Positions 1 through 9,568 of a DNA stretch of 64,000 nucleotides are shown here, one piece after another. The DNA comes from Clavibacter capsici (GTDB lineage Bacteria; Actinomycetota; Actinomycetes; Actinomycetales; Microbacteriaceae). A model generated the notes under the pieces. That model worked only from the letters and a program-made list of their open reading frames with translations, was not told the DNA's origin and ran no database searches. Numbering within the stretch: the stretch's first letter is position 1; each line of letters begins with the position of its first letter. The translations under genes and the position numbers were made by a program. The stretch is taken from assembly GCF_001280205.1 (NCBI RefSeq), contig NZ_CP012573.1, forward strand, positions 1,922,001-1,986,000, written 5' to 3'.

Positions 1-144
1 CGCGTCGGACGGCACCGCAGGTCGGGATCCGCGGCGGCGCGGCGCGGGCGCGTCGCCCTCGGCGGGGCCCGCGCCGGCGCCGGGTCCTCCGGGCGCGGGC
101 TGGCGCGGGACCCGGGGCCGGTCGAAGCCCTCGGGCCGCTTCAC
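1..144 (-). CDS. ftsQ: FtsQ cell-division protein, N-terminal fragment cut by window edge
   Basis: A GTG at 142-144 overlaps the murC stop by four bases (GTGA) and opens a frame with no stop through base 1, giving 48 residues. The fragment is rich in Pro, Arg and Ala, begins with [15 protein letters not shown], and looks like the disordered cytoplasmic tail that precedes the single membrane segment and POTRA domain of actinobacterial FtsQ. FtsQ is a divisome scaffold that recruits FtsL/FtsB and FtsW/FtsI. The identification rests mainly on position, since ftsQ follows murC in actinobacterial dcw clusters. No conserved domain is visible in the part present. Confidence 0.65.
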   Translation of the reverse strand, partial: MKRPEGFDRPRVPRQPAPGGPGAGAGPAEGDAPAPRRRGSRPAVPSDA

Positions 145-1571
145 TCGCGGGGCCGGGGGGACGCGGCGGGCTCGTCGGACGCGGCGGTGCCCTCGAGCGC
201 GCCGACGACCTGCGGGATGATCCGGTACACGTCGCCGCAGCTCAGGGTCACGATGAAGTCGCCGTCGCGCGCGATCTCGGCGGCGCGGTCGGCGGCCCGC
301 TGCCAGTCGGGCAGGTAGTCGACGCGGCTCGCGTCCTGGAAGCGCTCCGAGACGAGGGCGCCGGTCACGCCGGGGATCGGGTCCTCGCGGGCGCCGAAGA
401 CGTCGAGCACGATGGTGTGGTCGGCGAGCTCCTCGTAGACGCGCGCGAAGTCGCCGGCCATCATCTGCGTGCGGCTGTAGAGGTGAGGCTGGTGCACGGC
501 GATGATCCGACCCTCCCCCACGACCGTGCGGGCGGCCTCGAGGGCGGCGCGCACCTCGGTCGGGTGGTGCGCGTAGTCGTCGTAGACGCTCACGCCGCGG
601 ACCTCCGCGTGCAGCTCGAAGCGGCGGCCGGTGCCGGAGAAGCCGGCGAGGCCCGCGATCGCGTCGTCGGGATCCACGCCGAGGCCGACGAGCACCGCGT
701 AGGCGCCCGCGGCGTTGATCGCGTTGTGGCGGCCGGGGACGCGGAGCGCGGCGCGGCGGGCGACGCCGTCGTGCGTGATCGTGAAGGCGACGGGACCGTC
801 GGTGACGATGTCGGAGATGCGGACGTCCGCGGCCGGGTCCTCGCCGAACGTGACGACGCGTCCCTCGATGCGCGCGGTGACGCGACGGGCGCCGGGGTCG
901 TCGCTCGAGATCACGACGAGCTCGGACGCGGCCGACGCGAAGCGGACGAACGCGTCGTCGAAGGCCTCGTGCGAGCCGTAGTGGTCGAGGTGGTCCGCGT
1001 CGACGTTGGTGATGAGCGCGACGGCCGTGTCGTAGAGGAGGAACGAGCCGTCGGACTCGTCGGCCTCCACGACGAAGAGCTCCTCGGACCCGGGGGCGCT
1101 CGAGACGCCGATGCCGCCGATCACGCCGCCGTTGACGAACGACGGGTCGCGGCCCGCCTCGAGGAGCGCGGTCACGATCATGCCGGTGGACGTGGTCTTC
1201 CCGTGCGCGCCCGCGACGGCGACGAGGCGCTGGCCGCTGATGAGCCAGGCGAGCGCCTGCGAGCGGTGCAGGATCGGCAGGCCCCGCTCCTTCGCGAGCA
1301 CGTACTCGGGGTTGTCCTGCCAGAGCGCGCCCGTGACCACGAGCGCCTCGGCGTCGCCCACGTGCGCGGCGTCGTGGCCGACGTGGATCTCCGCGCCGAG
1401 CTCCCGGAGCGCCTGCACGGCGTCGGAGTCGCGGGAGTCGGATCCCGTGACGCGGTGGCCCGCGGCGAGGAACAGGCGCGCGATGCCGCTCATGCCGGAC
1501 CCGCCGATGCCCACGAAGTGGACGCGGCCGAGCTCGGTCGGGATGTCCATGGTCAGGTCGGGTGCGATCAC
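141..1571 (-). CDS. murC: UDP-N-acetylmuramate--L-alanine ligase
   Basis: Cytoplasmic Mur ligase that joins the first stem-peptide amino acid to UDP-MurNAc with ATP. The 476-residue length is normal. [13 protein letters not shown]-binding loop lies at 21-29, the ATP P-loop GAHGKTTS at 121-128, and the metal-binding EADESDGSF at 169-177. The start is GTG at 1571 because a GAGGAGA ribosome site lies just upstream; an internal ATG at residue 8 is less well placed. It sits 39 bases after murG and overlaps the presumed ftsQ start by four bases. If this is Clavibacter, whose stem peptide begins with glycine, the enzyme may prefer glycine to alanine; that is inference from the genus, not from the sequence. 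Confidence 0.96.
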   Translation of the reverse strand: MIAPDLTMDIPTELGRVHFVGIGGSGMSGIARLFLAAGHRVTGSDSRDSDAVQALRELGAEIHVGHDAAHVGDAEALVVTGALWQDNPEYVLAKERGLPILHRSQALAWLISGQRLVAVAGAHGKTTSTGMIVTALLEAGRDPSFVNGGVIGGIGVSSAPGSEELFVVEADESDGSFLLYDTAVALITNVDADHLDHYGSHEAFDDAFVRFASAASELVVISSDDPGARRVTARIEGRVVTFGEDPAADVRISDIVTDGPVAFTITHDGVARRAALRVPGRHNAINAAGAYAVLVGLGVDPDDAIAGLAGFSGTGRRFELHAEVRGVSVYDDYAHHPTEVRAALEAARTVVGEGRIIAVHQPHLYSRTQMMAGDFARVYEELADHTIVLDVFGAREDPIPGVTGALVSERFQDASRVDYLPDWQRAADRAAEIARDGDFIVTLSCGDVYRIIPQVVGALEGTAASDEPAASPRPRE

Positions 1572-1610
1572 GTGCGGTCTCCTCGGGAGGGTGGGAAGCG
1601 GGGCGGGCGG

Positions 1611-2711
1611 TCAGCGCCGCGCAACGGGCCCGGACGGGCGGGCGGCGAGGGCGTCGCGGACGAGGTCGGCCATGCGGGCGGCGCCGTCGCGCGTGCCGAC
1701 GGACGCGGACGCGTCCGACATGCGGGCGAGCGCCGCCGGGTCGGACAGGAGCGGCAGCACGTGCGCGAGCACCCAGTCGGGCGTGAAGTCGGCGTCGGCC
1801 ACGACGATGCCGCCGCCGGCCGCGACCACGCCGCGGACGTTGACGGCCTGCTCGCCGTTGCCCACGGGGTACGGCACGTAGACCGCGGGGACGCCGACGG
1901 CCGTGAGCTCGGAGAGCGCACCGGCGCCCGCGCGCGAGACGACGAGGTCGGCCGCCGCGATGGCGAGCTCCATCCGGTCGGAGTAGCCGACCACGTGGTA
2001 GCGCTCGACGCCCGGGTCGGTGAACTCCTGGGCGCCGCCGACGATGTGGAGGATCTGCGCGCCGGTGGCGGTGATGCGCTCGGCCACCTGCACGACCGTG
2101 CGGTTGAGGCTGCGTGCTCCGGTGGATCCGCCCGTGACGAGGAGCGTCGGCCGGTCGGCGTCGAGGCCGAGCTCGGCGCGCGCGGCGGCGCGCACGGCAT
2201 CGCGGTCGAGGGTCGCGATCTCCCGGCGGAGCGGCATGCCGACCACCTGCGCGCGCGGCAGCACGGTGTCGGGGAAGGTGATCCCGACCGCGGTGGCCAC
2301 GCGCGCGCCCAGGCGGTTCGCGAGGCCGGGCGAGGCGTTCGCCTCGTGCACGACGACCGGGACGCCCGAGCGGCGGGCGGCGAGGTAGGCGGGCGCGGCC
2401 GCGTAGCCGCCGAAGCCCACGACCACGTCGACGCCGCGCTCCGCGATCATGCGGCGGATCTGCGCGACGGCCCGCGTGAACGCCGGCGCGAACGCCACGG
2501 CGGCCCGGTTCGGCCGACGCGGGAAGGGCAGGCGCGCGATCGTGAGCAGCTCGTAGCCCCGCGCCGGGACGAGCCGGGACTCGAGCCCCTCGCGCGTGCC
2601 GAGCACGAGGATCGTCGCCTCCGGCTCGCGCGAGCGCAGCTCGTCGGCGACCGCGAGCAGCGGGTTGACGTGGCCCGCCGTGCCGCCGCCGGCCAGCAGG
2701 TAGACGGTCAC
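1611..2711 (-). CDS. murG: UDP-GlcNAc:undecaprenyl-PP-MurNAc-pentapeptide transferase
   Basis: GT28 glycosyltransferase that converts lipid I to lipid II on the inner face of the membrane. The 366-residue protein starts with the glycine-rich GGGTAGHVNP loop at residues 8-17, has a second GGSTGARSLN loop at the C-domain entry, and the nucleotide-binding stretch GAGALSELTAVGVPAV. I chose the GTG at 2709-2711 because it overlaps the ftsW stop by four bases (GTGA) and the family N-terminus begins there; the open frame extends far upstream only as an artefact of high GC. It follows ftsW, the gene for the polymerase that uses its product. Confidence 0.95.
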   Translation of the reverse strand: MTVYLLAGGGTAGHVNPLLAVADELRSREPEATILVLGTREGLESRLVPARGYELLTIARLPFPRRPNRAAVAFAPAFTRAVAQIRRMIAERGVDVVVGFGGYAAAPAYLAARRSGVPVVVHEANASPGLANRLGARVATAVGITFPDTVLPRAQVVGMPLRREIATLDRDAVRAAARAELGLDADRPTLLVTGGSTGARSLNRTVVQVAERITATGAQILHIVGGAQEFTDPGVERYHVVGYSDRMELAIAAADLVVSRAGAGALSELTAVGVPAVYVPYPVGNGEQAVNVRGVVAAGGGIVVADADFTPDWVLAHVLPLLSDPAALARMSDASASVGTRDGAARMADLVRDALAARPSGPVARR

Positions 2712-3994
2712 GAGCGCATCCCGATGACGGCCGGGATGACGTCCGGCGACTCCTCGGTCGTGGGACGCCGGGCGAAGCCGAGCACGATGCCCATCGCCAC
2801 GAGCGTGGTCACGAGCGACGAGCCACCCGACGACACGAACGGCAAGGGCACCCCGAGCACCGGCAGCAGGTTGAGCACGACGGCGATGTTGACGAAGGCC
2901 TGCACGATGATCCAGGTCATGACGGCGCCGGTGGCGACGCGCGCGAACGTGTCGGTGTTGGCGCGGATCACGCGGATGAAGCCGATCGCGAGCACCACGA
3001 AGAGCAGGATCACGACGATCGCGCCGATGAGGCCGAGCTCCTCGCCGATGATGGCGAAGATGTAGTCGTTGTCGGCCTCGGGCAGCCACATCCACTTGGC
3101 CTTCGAGTTGCCGAGCCCGACGCCGAAGACCCCGCCGGCCGCCAGCGCGTAGAGGCCGTGCGTGGACTGCCAGCAGCCGCCCGCGTAGTCGCACTGCCCG
3201 GTGAGGAACTCGGTGACGCGACGCATGCGGCTGTCGCTGATGACGGTCATGAGGACCGCGAGCACGGAGCCGATGGTGAGCATGAGCGTGAGCTTGCCGA
3301 TCGGGATGCCCGCGAAGAAGAGGGCGCCGAGCACGATGCTCGCCATGATGATCACGGTCCCGAGGTCGCCGCCGAGCGCCACGAGCCCGACCGAGCCGCC
3401 CGCGACGGGCAGCACGGGGATGAGGATGTGCGGCCAGGTGCGCAGCAGGTGGCGCTTCCTCGCGAGGATGAACGCCAGCCAGATCACGAGGCCCACCTTG
3501 ATGAGCTCGGCGGGCTGGAAGGTGGTGCCGGCGATGCGGATCCAGCCGATGTTCTCGCCCACCTTCACGCCCATGGGGCCGAAGACGAGCAGCTGCACGG
3601 CGGAGGCCGCGAGCAGGAGGACCCACGCCCAGCGCTTCCAGAACATGGGCGGGACGAGCGAGACGAGCAGCATGAGCGGCACGCCGATGAGCGCGAACAT
3701 GCCCTGCTTGAGGAAGATGCCGAAGAAGCCTCCGCCGGCGACGAACGAGTCGATGCTCGAGGACGACAGCACCATCACGAGGCCGAAGACCACCAGGAAC
3801 AGCGTCGTGCCGAGGAGCAGGAAGTAGGAGCCGCTCTCCGCGTGGAAGGCGCGACCGAGGTGGATCCGGGCGGCGAGGCCGCGACGCTGCGTCCCCTCCT
3901 GCGCGTCCTCGGCGGGAGGCTGGGTGCGCGGGCCGCGGGGGCCCGGCGCGTCAGCCGCGCGAGGGATCCGCGTCGTTCTCGGGGGCAGTGTCAT
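2708..3994 (-). CDS. ftsW: SEDS peptidoglycan glycosyltransferase FtsW
   Basis: Septal peptidoglycan polymerase of the SEDS family, a multi-pass membrane protein of about 428 residues acting with FtsI. An N-terminal cytoplasmic tail of about 50 residues precedes roughly ten hydrophobic segments. Family landmarks include GGDLGT in the middle, the extracellular GLGNSKAKWMWLPEADNDYIFAIIGEE region (first half GLGNSKAKWMWLPE), and the C-terminal LPFVSSGGSS motif. Start: ATG at 3994, because GGGAGGTG lies six bases upstream; a GTG nine bases earlier falls inside that ribosome site. It overlaps the 3' end of murD by 44 bases. The alternative RodA assignment is unlikely given the dcw context. Confidence 0.94.
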   Translation of the reverse strand: MTLPPRTTRIPRAADAPGPRGPRTQPPAEDAQEGTQRRGLAARIHLGRAFHAESGSYFLLLGTTLFLVVFGLVMVLSSSSIDSFVAGGGFFGIFLKQGMFALIGVPLMLLVSLVPPMFWKRWAWVLLLAASAVQLLVFGPMGVKVGENIGWIRIAGTTFQPAELIKVGLVIWLAFILARKRHLLRTWPHILIPVLPVAGGSVGLVALGGDLGTVIIMASIVLGALFFAGIPIGKLTLMLTIGSVLAVLMTVISDSRMRRVTEFLTGQCDYAGGCWQSTHGLYALAAGGVFGVGLGNSKAKWMWLPEADNDYIFAIIGEELGLIGAIVVILLFVVLAIGFIRVIRANTDTFARVATGAVMTWIIVQAFVNIAVVLNLLPVLGVPLPFVSSGGSSLVTTLVAMGIVLGFARRPTTEESPDVIPAVIGMRS

Positions 3995-5495
3995 CCGCCG
4001 CACCTCCCAGGTGGTGGTCGACCGCGGCGCGGAATCGGCGCCCGCGGTCGGCGTAGTCGGTGAATTGGTCCATGGATGCCGCTGCCGGTGCCAGCAGGAC
4101 GGTGTCGCCCTCGCGGGCCACGTCCGCCGCGAGCCGCACCGCGGTCCGCATGACCTGTTCAGTGTCGCTCTCGGCCACCTCGAGGACGGTGACGTCGGGC
4201 GCGTGTCGCCCGAATGCCGCGAGGACCTCGTGGCGCTCGGCCCCGATGACCACGGCGGCCCGGAGCCGGCGCGCGTGGGCCCGGATCAGCTCGTCGAGCT
4301 CGACGCCCTTGAGCAGCCCGCCGACGACCCAGACGACCGAGGGGAACGCCGCGAGCGACGCGGAGGCCGCGTGCGGGTTGGTGGCCTTGGAGTCGTCGAC
4401 GAACGCGACGCCGTCCCGCTCGCCGATCCGCTCGATGCGGTGGCTGTCGAGCTCGAAGCGCAGGAGCGCCTGGCGCACGACGGCGGGCGAGACGCCGTAG
4501 GAGCGCGCGAGCGCGGCGGCCGCGAGGATGTTCTGGACGATGTGGGGCGCGGCCAGCCCCACCTCGCGCAGCTCGTCGAGGGTCGTCAGCTCGAGCGCGG
4601 ACGTGAGGCGCTCCTCGAGGAACGCGCGGTCGCAGAGGATCCCGTCGACGATGCCGAGGTCGCTTGGGCCCGGGGCGTCGAGGCCGAAGCCGATGGCGCG
4701 CGCGCCGTCCTGCACGTCGGCGTCGCGGAGCGCGTCCTCGGTGGCGCGGTCGGCGCGGTTGTAGACGCAGGCGACGCGCGTGTCCGCGTAGACCCGGCCC
4801 TTGGCGGCGGCGTAGGCCGCGCGCGACCCGTGCCACTCGAGGTGGTCGTCGGCGAGGTTGAGGAACGCGCTCGAGTACGGGCGCACCTCGCGCATGTAGT
4901 GCAGCTGGTGGCTGGACAGCTCGACGACGAGCACGTCGAAGCCGTCCGGGTGGCGCACCACGTCGAGGACGGGCAGGCCGATGTTGCCGCACGGGACGGC
5001 GCGCACGCCGCCCTCCTGCAGGAGCGCGGCCGTGAGCTGCGTGGTGGTGGTCTTGCCGTTGGTGCCGGTGATGGTGATCCACTCGGCCGGCGTGCCGGTC
5101 TTGTCGCGCACGCGCCAGGCCAGCTCGATGTCGCCCCACAGCGGGATGTGCGCTTCCGTCGCCCAGGCGGGCAGCGGGTGGGTCGGCGCGTAGCCGGGCG
5201 ACACGACGACGAGCTCGGGCGCGAAGGCCACGAGCTCCGCGGGGACGGGCTCCTCCTCGGTCGGCCGCACGAGCCGGCCGCCGATCACGTCGAGCAGGGC
5301 CAGCCGCTCGGGCGACGCGTCGGAGGCGACCACGAGCACGTCGGCGCCGAGCTCGACGAGCGTGTCCGCCACCGAGAAGCCCGTGCGGCCGAGGCCGAGG
5401 ACGGCGACGCGGAGGCCGGTCCAGTCGTCATGCCAGCTGTGCAGGGAGTCGGGGCGCGCGAGCGTCCGTCCGTCGTCGAGGGGAGCGTCCGTCAT
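3951..5495 (-). CDS. murD: UDP-N-acetylmuramoylalanine--D-glutamate ligase
   Basis: Cytoplasmic Mur ligase adding D-glutamate to the UDP-MurNAc stem. The predicted 514 residues are a little longer than usual for the family. The N-terminal VAVLGLGRTGFSV loop binds UDP, and ITGTNGKTTTTQL is the ATP P-loop. NLADDHLEWHG supplies the conserved His/Asp cluster. The ATG at 5495 starts two bases after the mraY stop; a second in-frame ATG at 5513 would overlap mraY by 16 bases and cannot be excluded. The 3' end overlaps ftsW. Confidence 0.94.
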   Translation of the reverse strand: MTDAPLDDGRTLARPDSLHSWHDDWTGLRVAVLGLGRTGFSVADTLVELGADVLVVASDASPERLALLDVIGGRLVRPTEEEPVPAELVAFAPELVVVSPGYAPTHPLPAWATEAHIPLWGDIELAWRVRDKTGTPAEWITITGTNGKTTTTQLTAALLQEGGVRAVPCGNIGLPVLDVVRHPDGFDVLVVELSSHQLHYMREVRPYSSAFLNLADDHLEWHGSRAAYAAAKGRVYADTRVACVYNRADRATEDALRDADVQDGARAIGFGLDAPGPSDLGIVDGILCDRAFLEERLTSALELTTLDELREVGLAAPHIVQNILAAAALARSYGVSPAVVRQALLRFELDSHRIERIGERDGVAFVDDSKATNPHAASASLAAFPSVVWVVGGLLKGVELDELIRAHARRLRAAVVIGAERHEVLAAFGRHAPDVTVLEVAESDTEQVMRTAVRLAADVAREGDTVLLAPAAASMDQFTDYADRGRRFRAAVDHHLGGAADDTAPENDADPSRG

Positions 5496-5497
5496 CT

Positions 5498-6607
5498 CTA
5501 CTGCGTGATCCATTCCAGGTAGAACGTGCCGACGCCGGCCGCGACCAGCAGCCCGGCGATGATCCAGAAGCGCACGACGACCGTGACCTCCGCCCAGCCC
5601 TTCAGCTCGAAGTGGTGGTGGAGCGGGCTCATCAGGAAGATGCGCTTGCCGTGCGTGAGCTTGAAGTAGATGCGCTGCAGGATCACCGAGCCCGCGACGA
5701 TCACGAACAGGCCGCCGATGAAGACGAGCAGGAGCTCGGTGCGGCTGAGGATGGCGAGGGCCGCGAGGGCGCCGCCGAGGCCGAGCGAGCCGGTGTCGCC
5801 CATGAAGATCTGCGCGGGCGAGGTGTTCCACCAGAGGAAGCCGATGAGCGCTCCCACGATGGACGCCGCGATGATCGCGAGGTCGAGGGGGCTCGCCACC
5901 TCGTAGCAGCGGTACTCGTTCTGGTAGCTGGAGACGCTGTCGCACGACTGGTTGAACTGCCAGAAGCCGATGATGACGTAGGAGCCGATCGAGAAGATCG
6001 AGGCGCCCGCGGCCAGGCCGTCGAGCCCGTCGGCCACGTTCACGCCGTTCGAGGTGCTCGCGACGATGAGGCAGATCCACACGATGAACAGCGCCGTGCC
6101 GATGACCGCGCCGAGCGCCATGAAGTCGAGCGGCAGGTCGCGGAACAGGCTGATGGCCGTGGACGCGGGCGTGAGGCCCGAGACGGGGTCGCGCAGCGTG
6201 ATGGCGAGCACCGCGAACACCGCGGCGACGAGCACCTGGCCGGCGATCTTCTGCCAGCCGCCGAGCCCGAGCGACTGCTGCTTGCGGGTCTTCAGGTAGT
6301 CGTCGAGGAAGCCGACGAAGCCGAGGCCCACCATCATGAAGACGACCAGCAGGCCGGACGGGGTCACGGGGTCGAAGCGGATCCCGTCCCACGTGAGCAG
6401 GTGCCCCACGAAGTACCCGAAGACGCTCGCCAGGATGATGACGATGCCGCCCATGGTGGCCGTGCCGCGCTTGGTGTGGTGCGACTGCGGACCGTCGTCG
6501 CGGATGAACTGGCCCCACTGCAGCCGGTGGAACAGCTTGATGAACAGCGGCGTCAGGAAGAGCGTGAAGACGAGCGAGATGGCGCCCGCGCCGAGCAGGG
6601 CTACCAC
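5498..6607 (-). CDS. mraY: Phospho-MurNAc-pentapeptide transferase MraY
   Basis: Integral membrane enzyme that transfers phospho-MurNAc-pentapeptide to undecaprenyl phosphate to make lipid I. The 369-residue protein has about ten hydrophobic segments. Catalytic landmarks are all present: FLDDYLK near residue 100 (the DDxxK aspartates), [13 protein letters not shown] in the middle, [12 protein letters not shown], and the C-terminal [12 protein letters not shown] histidine motif. The start is GTG at 6607, overlapping the murF stop by seven bases, with GGGAGAAG upstream. A long periplasmic loop with two cysteines ([18 protein letters not shown]) interrupts the membrane segments, as in other actinobacterial MraY proteins. 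Confidence 0.96.
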   Translation of the reverse strand: MVALLGAGAISLVFTLFLTPLFIKLFHRLQWGQFIRDDGPQSHHTKRGTATMGGIVIILASVFGYFVGHLLTWDGIRFDPVTPSGLLVVFMMVGLGFVGFLDDYLKTRKQQSLGLGGWQKIAGQVLVAAVFAVLAITLRDPVSGLTPASTAISLFRDLPLDFMALGAVIGTALFIVWICLIVASTSNGVNVADGLDGLAAGASIFSIGSYVIIGFWQFNQSCDSVSSYQNEYRCYEVASPLDLAIIAASIVGALIGFLWWNTSPAQIFMGDTGSLGLGGALAALAILSRTELLLVFIGGLFVIVAGSVILQRIYFKLTHGKRIFLMSPLHHHFELKGWAEVTVVVRFWIIAGLLVAAGVGTFYLEWITQ

Positions 6608-8010
6608 GAGTACTTCTCCCCCAGCTCGTCGCCGAGGAAGCGGAGCCCCGCGGAGTTGGACGACTTGACGAGCACGAGGTCGCCGTCGCGGAGGATCCGG
6701 TCGAGGATCTCGCGGGCCTCGGCGGCGTCCTCGGCGAAGATCGACTCGCCGTCCCAGGAGCCCTGCGCGATCGCCTCCAGGTGCAGGCGGCGCGCGGGCC
6801 GGCCGACCACCACGAGCTGGCCGATGTTGAGGCGCACCGCGAGGAGGCCCACGCGGTCGTGCTCCTCCTCCGAGAACTCGCCGAGCTCGCTCATCTCGCC
6901 GAGGACCGCGACCGTGCGCTGCTCCGGGCCGCGGATCTGCGCGAGCGTGCGGAGGGCGGCCGCCATGGAGTCGGGGCTCGCGTTGTAGGCGTCGTTGATG
7001 ACGGTGACGCCGTTGCCGCCGAGCACCTCCATGCGCCAGCGCTCGGCGCGCTGCACGGTCTGCAGGGCGGAGACGATGGCGTCGCCGTCGACGCCGAGCG
7101 CCCAGGCGCCCGCCGCCGCGGCCAGCGCGTTCGTGACGTGGTGCTCGCCGAGCACGCGGAAGGAGACAGGACGGGTGGATCCGTCGGGCAGGTGCAGCGT
7201 GAAGGTCGTGCCCGCGGCGGACGCCTGGACGTCGGTCGCGCGGACGGCCGCGCGCGCGTCCCGGCCGAACCAGAGCACGGGCGCCCGGGTCTTGTCGCTC
7301 ATGGACGAGACCCGCGGGTCGTCGGCGTTGAGCACGGCCGTGTCCTCGGGCAGGAGGTCCTTGACCATCTCGGTCTTGGTGACGAGCGTCTGCTCGATGC
7401 CGCCGAAGCCGCCCGCGTGCGCGAGGCCCACGGTGAGGACGATGCCCACGTCCGGCTTCGCCATGCGGATGAGCCGCGTGATCTCGCCGAGCCCGCTCGC
7501 GCCCATCTCGGCCACGAGGAAGCGCGTCGTGCGCGTGACCTTGAGCATGGTGAGCGGCGCGCCGACCTCGTTGTTGAACGACGCGACGGGCGAGACCGTC
7601 TCGCCCTGCGTCTCGAGGATCGCGTGCAGCAGGTTCTTGGTGGTGGTCTTGCCGTTGGATCCGGTGACCGCGACCATGCGCAGGTCGCCGAGCGCGCGCA
7701 CCCGGGCCACGACCTCGTGCGCCAGCCGGCCGAGCGCATCCACCACGTCGGGCACGAGCACCTGCGGCACCGGGAGGTCGAGCTCGCGCTCGACGAGGAG
7801 CAGGGCGGCGCCCGCCTCGACGGCCTTCGGCGCGAACAGGTGCCCGTCGGTCTCCTCGCCGGGCTTGGCGACGAAGATCCCGCCGGGCGCGATGAGGCGG
7901 CTGTCGGTGTCGACCGCGCCGTCGACGACGGTCTGCGCGGTGGCGTCGCCGCGCAGCAGGAGGCGGCCGTCGACCGCCTCGGCGATCTCGGCGAGGGTGA
8001 GGGCGATCAT
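6601..8010 (-). CDS. murF: UDP-MurNAc-tripeptide--D-alanyl-D-alanine ligase
   Basis: Final cytoplasmic Mur ligase, adding D-Ala-D-Ala to the stem tripeptide. It has 469 residues and the usual three domains: [15 protein letters not shown] at the N-terminus, the ATP loop [14 protein letters not shown] near residues 112-125, and [13 protein letters not shown] in the C-terminal domain, a family signature. The ATG at 8010 is used; the frame is open further upstream only by compositional chance. Just one base separates it from the murE stop, and its own 3' end overlaps mraY, so translation of the three genes is probably coupled. Confidence 0.95.
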   Translation of the reverse strand: MIALTLAEIAEAVDGRLLLRGDATAQTVVDGAVDTDSRLIAPGGIFVAKPGEETDGHLFAPKAVEAGAALLLVERELDLPVPQVLVPDVVDALGRLAHEVVARVRALGDLRMVAVTGSNGKTTTKNLLHAILETQGETVSPVASFNNEVGAPLTMLKVTRTTRFLVAEMGASGLGEITRLIRMAKPDVGIVLTVGLAHAGGFGGIEQTLVTKTEMVKDLLPEDTAVLNADDPRVSSMSDKTRAPVLWFGRDARAAVRATDVQASAAGTTFTLHLPDGSTRPVSFRVLGEHHVTNALAAAAGAWALGVDGDAIVSALQTVQRAERWRMEVLGGNGVTVINDAYNASPDSMAAALRTLAQIRGPEQRTVAVLGEMSELGEFSEEEHDRVGLLAVRLNIGQLVVVGRPARRLHLEAIAQGSWDGESIFAEDAAEAREILDRILRDGDLVLVKSSNSAGLRFLGDELGEKYSW

Positions 8011-8011
8011 G

Positions 8012-9565
8012 TCAGCTCCAGCCTGCGTCGCGGAGGGCCGCGCGCGCGTCGTCACGGGCGGAGAACGGGATCTTGCGCCCGGCCACCTCGTGGTAGTCCT
8101 CGTGCCCGGGTCCGGCGACGAGGATGGTGTCCCCCTCGCCGACCAGCGACACCGCCGTGCGGATCGCGGTGGCGGGGTCGGGCACCTCGTGGATCTCGCG
8201 GTCGGGGACCGCGGCCCGCGCACCCGCGATGAGCGAGGCCCGGATCGACGCCGGGTCCTCGTAGCGCGGGTGGTAGTCCGTGATGACCACGACGTCGGCG
8301 AGCCGGGCCGCGATGGCGCCCATCTCGGCCCGCTTCGTGGTGTCGCGGTCGCCGTCGGCACCGAAGACCATGACGAGCCTCCCCGGCGTGAACGGGCGCA
8401 GCGCCTGCAGCGTCTGCTCGAACGCGTCGGGCGTGTGGCCGTAGTCGACGAAGAAGAGGGGACCCGTCTCGCCCGACACGCGCTCGGCGCGGCCGGGGAT
8501 GTAGGCCTGGATCCCGCCGTCGCGGTCGAGCACGTGCGCCACCGCGTCGAGGTCGTAGCCGGACTCGACGAGCATGACGATGGCGAGCCCCGCGTTGGCG
8601 GCCATGAACCAGCCGGGCACGGGCACGCGCGAGACGAGCACGCGGTTGTCCGGGCCCTCGAGGCGGAAGCCCGTGGAGTCCGGCGTCTGCTCGAGCACCG
8701 TGACGGTCCAGTCAGCCTCGACGCCGGGCTTCGAGGCGATCGTGGTCATCGGGATCCGCGACCCCTCGACGATGCGCTGGCCCCACTCCGTGTCGAGCGA
8801 CACGACGCCGCGGCGCGCGCGGTCGGGGTCGAAGAACGCGGCCTTGGCCTCGAAGTACTCCTCGAAGTCGGCGTAGTCGTCCAGGTGGTCGTGGCTCAGG
8901 TTGATGAAGGCCGCCACGTCGAACACGAGGCCGTCGACACGGTGGCGCGACAGCGCCTGCGCCGACACCTCGATCGTGACCGCGCGGACCTCGGCCTCGC
9001 GCATGCGCGCGAGGAGCGCGTGCAGCTCGCTCGCCTCGGGCGTGGTGAGGCGGCTCGTGATGCTCTCCTCGCCGATGCGGCGCTCGGCCGTGGAGGTGAG
9101 GCCCGTGACGACACCGAGCTGGCGGAGCAGGCCGTCGAGCAGGTAGACCACGCTCGTCTTGCCGTTGGTGCCCGTGACGCCGTAGAGCGTCGCCGGGTTC
9201 TCCTCCGAGCGGTGGACCCATGCGGCGACGTCGCCGAGGGCCGCGCGCGGGTCGGGGGTGAGGATCACGGGCAGCCCGGACGCCTGCGCGTCGGCGAGGC
9301 CGTCGGGGTCGGTGAGGACCGCGACCGCGCCGCTCTCCGCGGCGGCCGCGGCGAAGCGGGCGCCGTGCGCACGCGCACCGCGCAGACCCACGTAGAGGTC
9401 GCCCGGCTGCACGTCGTCCGAGGAGAGGGTGACGCCCGTGACCTCCACGTCGTCCACGTCGCCGACGACGTCGAGCGCGAAGTCGCGCACGAGGCCGGAC
9501 AGCGACCGTGCGACGGGATGCTCGGGGCGGAGGGCGGGAGTGGCAGGGGAGGTCATCGCCCTCAT
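8012..9565 (-). CDS. murE: UDP-MurNAc-L-alanyl-D-glutamate ligase MurE with atypical acceptor motif
   Basis: Mur ligase that adds the third stem residue. About 517 residues, with the P-loop GVTGTNGKTS at 129-138, the IEVSAQALSRHRV stretch after residue 198, and NLSHDHLDDY. In meso-diaminopimelate enzymes the acceptor side chain is read by a DNPR motif; here the aligned place (residues 431-434, bases 8264-8275) is Tyr-His-Pro-Arg in TDYHPRYEDP. This fits an organism that puts diaminobutyrate, not diaminopimelate, at position three. The start is uncertain: ATG at 9565, or ATG at 9556 with GAGGG just upstream. It begins within four bases of the ftsI stop. Identity is firm; the acceptor is inferred. 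Confidence 0.93.
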   Translation of the reverse strand: MRAMTSPATPALRPEHPVARSLSGLVRDFALDVVGDVDDVEVTGVTLSSDDVQPGDLYVGLRGARAHGARFAAAAAESGAVAVLTDPDGLADAQASGLPVILTPDPRAALGDVAAWVHRSEENPATLYGVTGTNGKTSVVYLLDGLLRQLGVVTGLTSTAERRIGEESITSRLTTPEASELHALLARMREAEVRAVTIEVSAQALSRHRVDGLVFDVAAFINLSHDHLDDYADFEEYFEAKAAFFDPDRARRGVVSLDTEWGQRIVEGSRIPMTTIASKPGVEADWTVTVLEQTPDSTGFRLEGPDNRVLVSRVPVPGWFMAANAGLAIVMLVESGYDLDAVAHVLDRDGGIQAYIPGRAERVSGETGPLFFVDYGHTPDAFEQTLQALRPFTPGRLVMVFGADGDRDTTKRAEMGAIAARLADVVVITDYHPRYEDPASIRASLIAGARAAVPDREIHEVPDPATAIRTAVSLVGEGDTILVAGPGHEDYHEVAGRKIPFSARDDARAALRDAGWS

Positions 9566-9568
9566 CTC

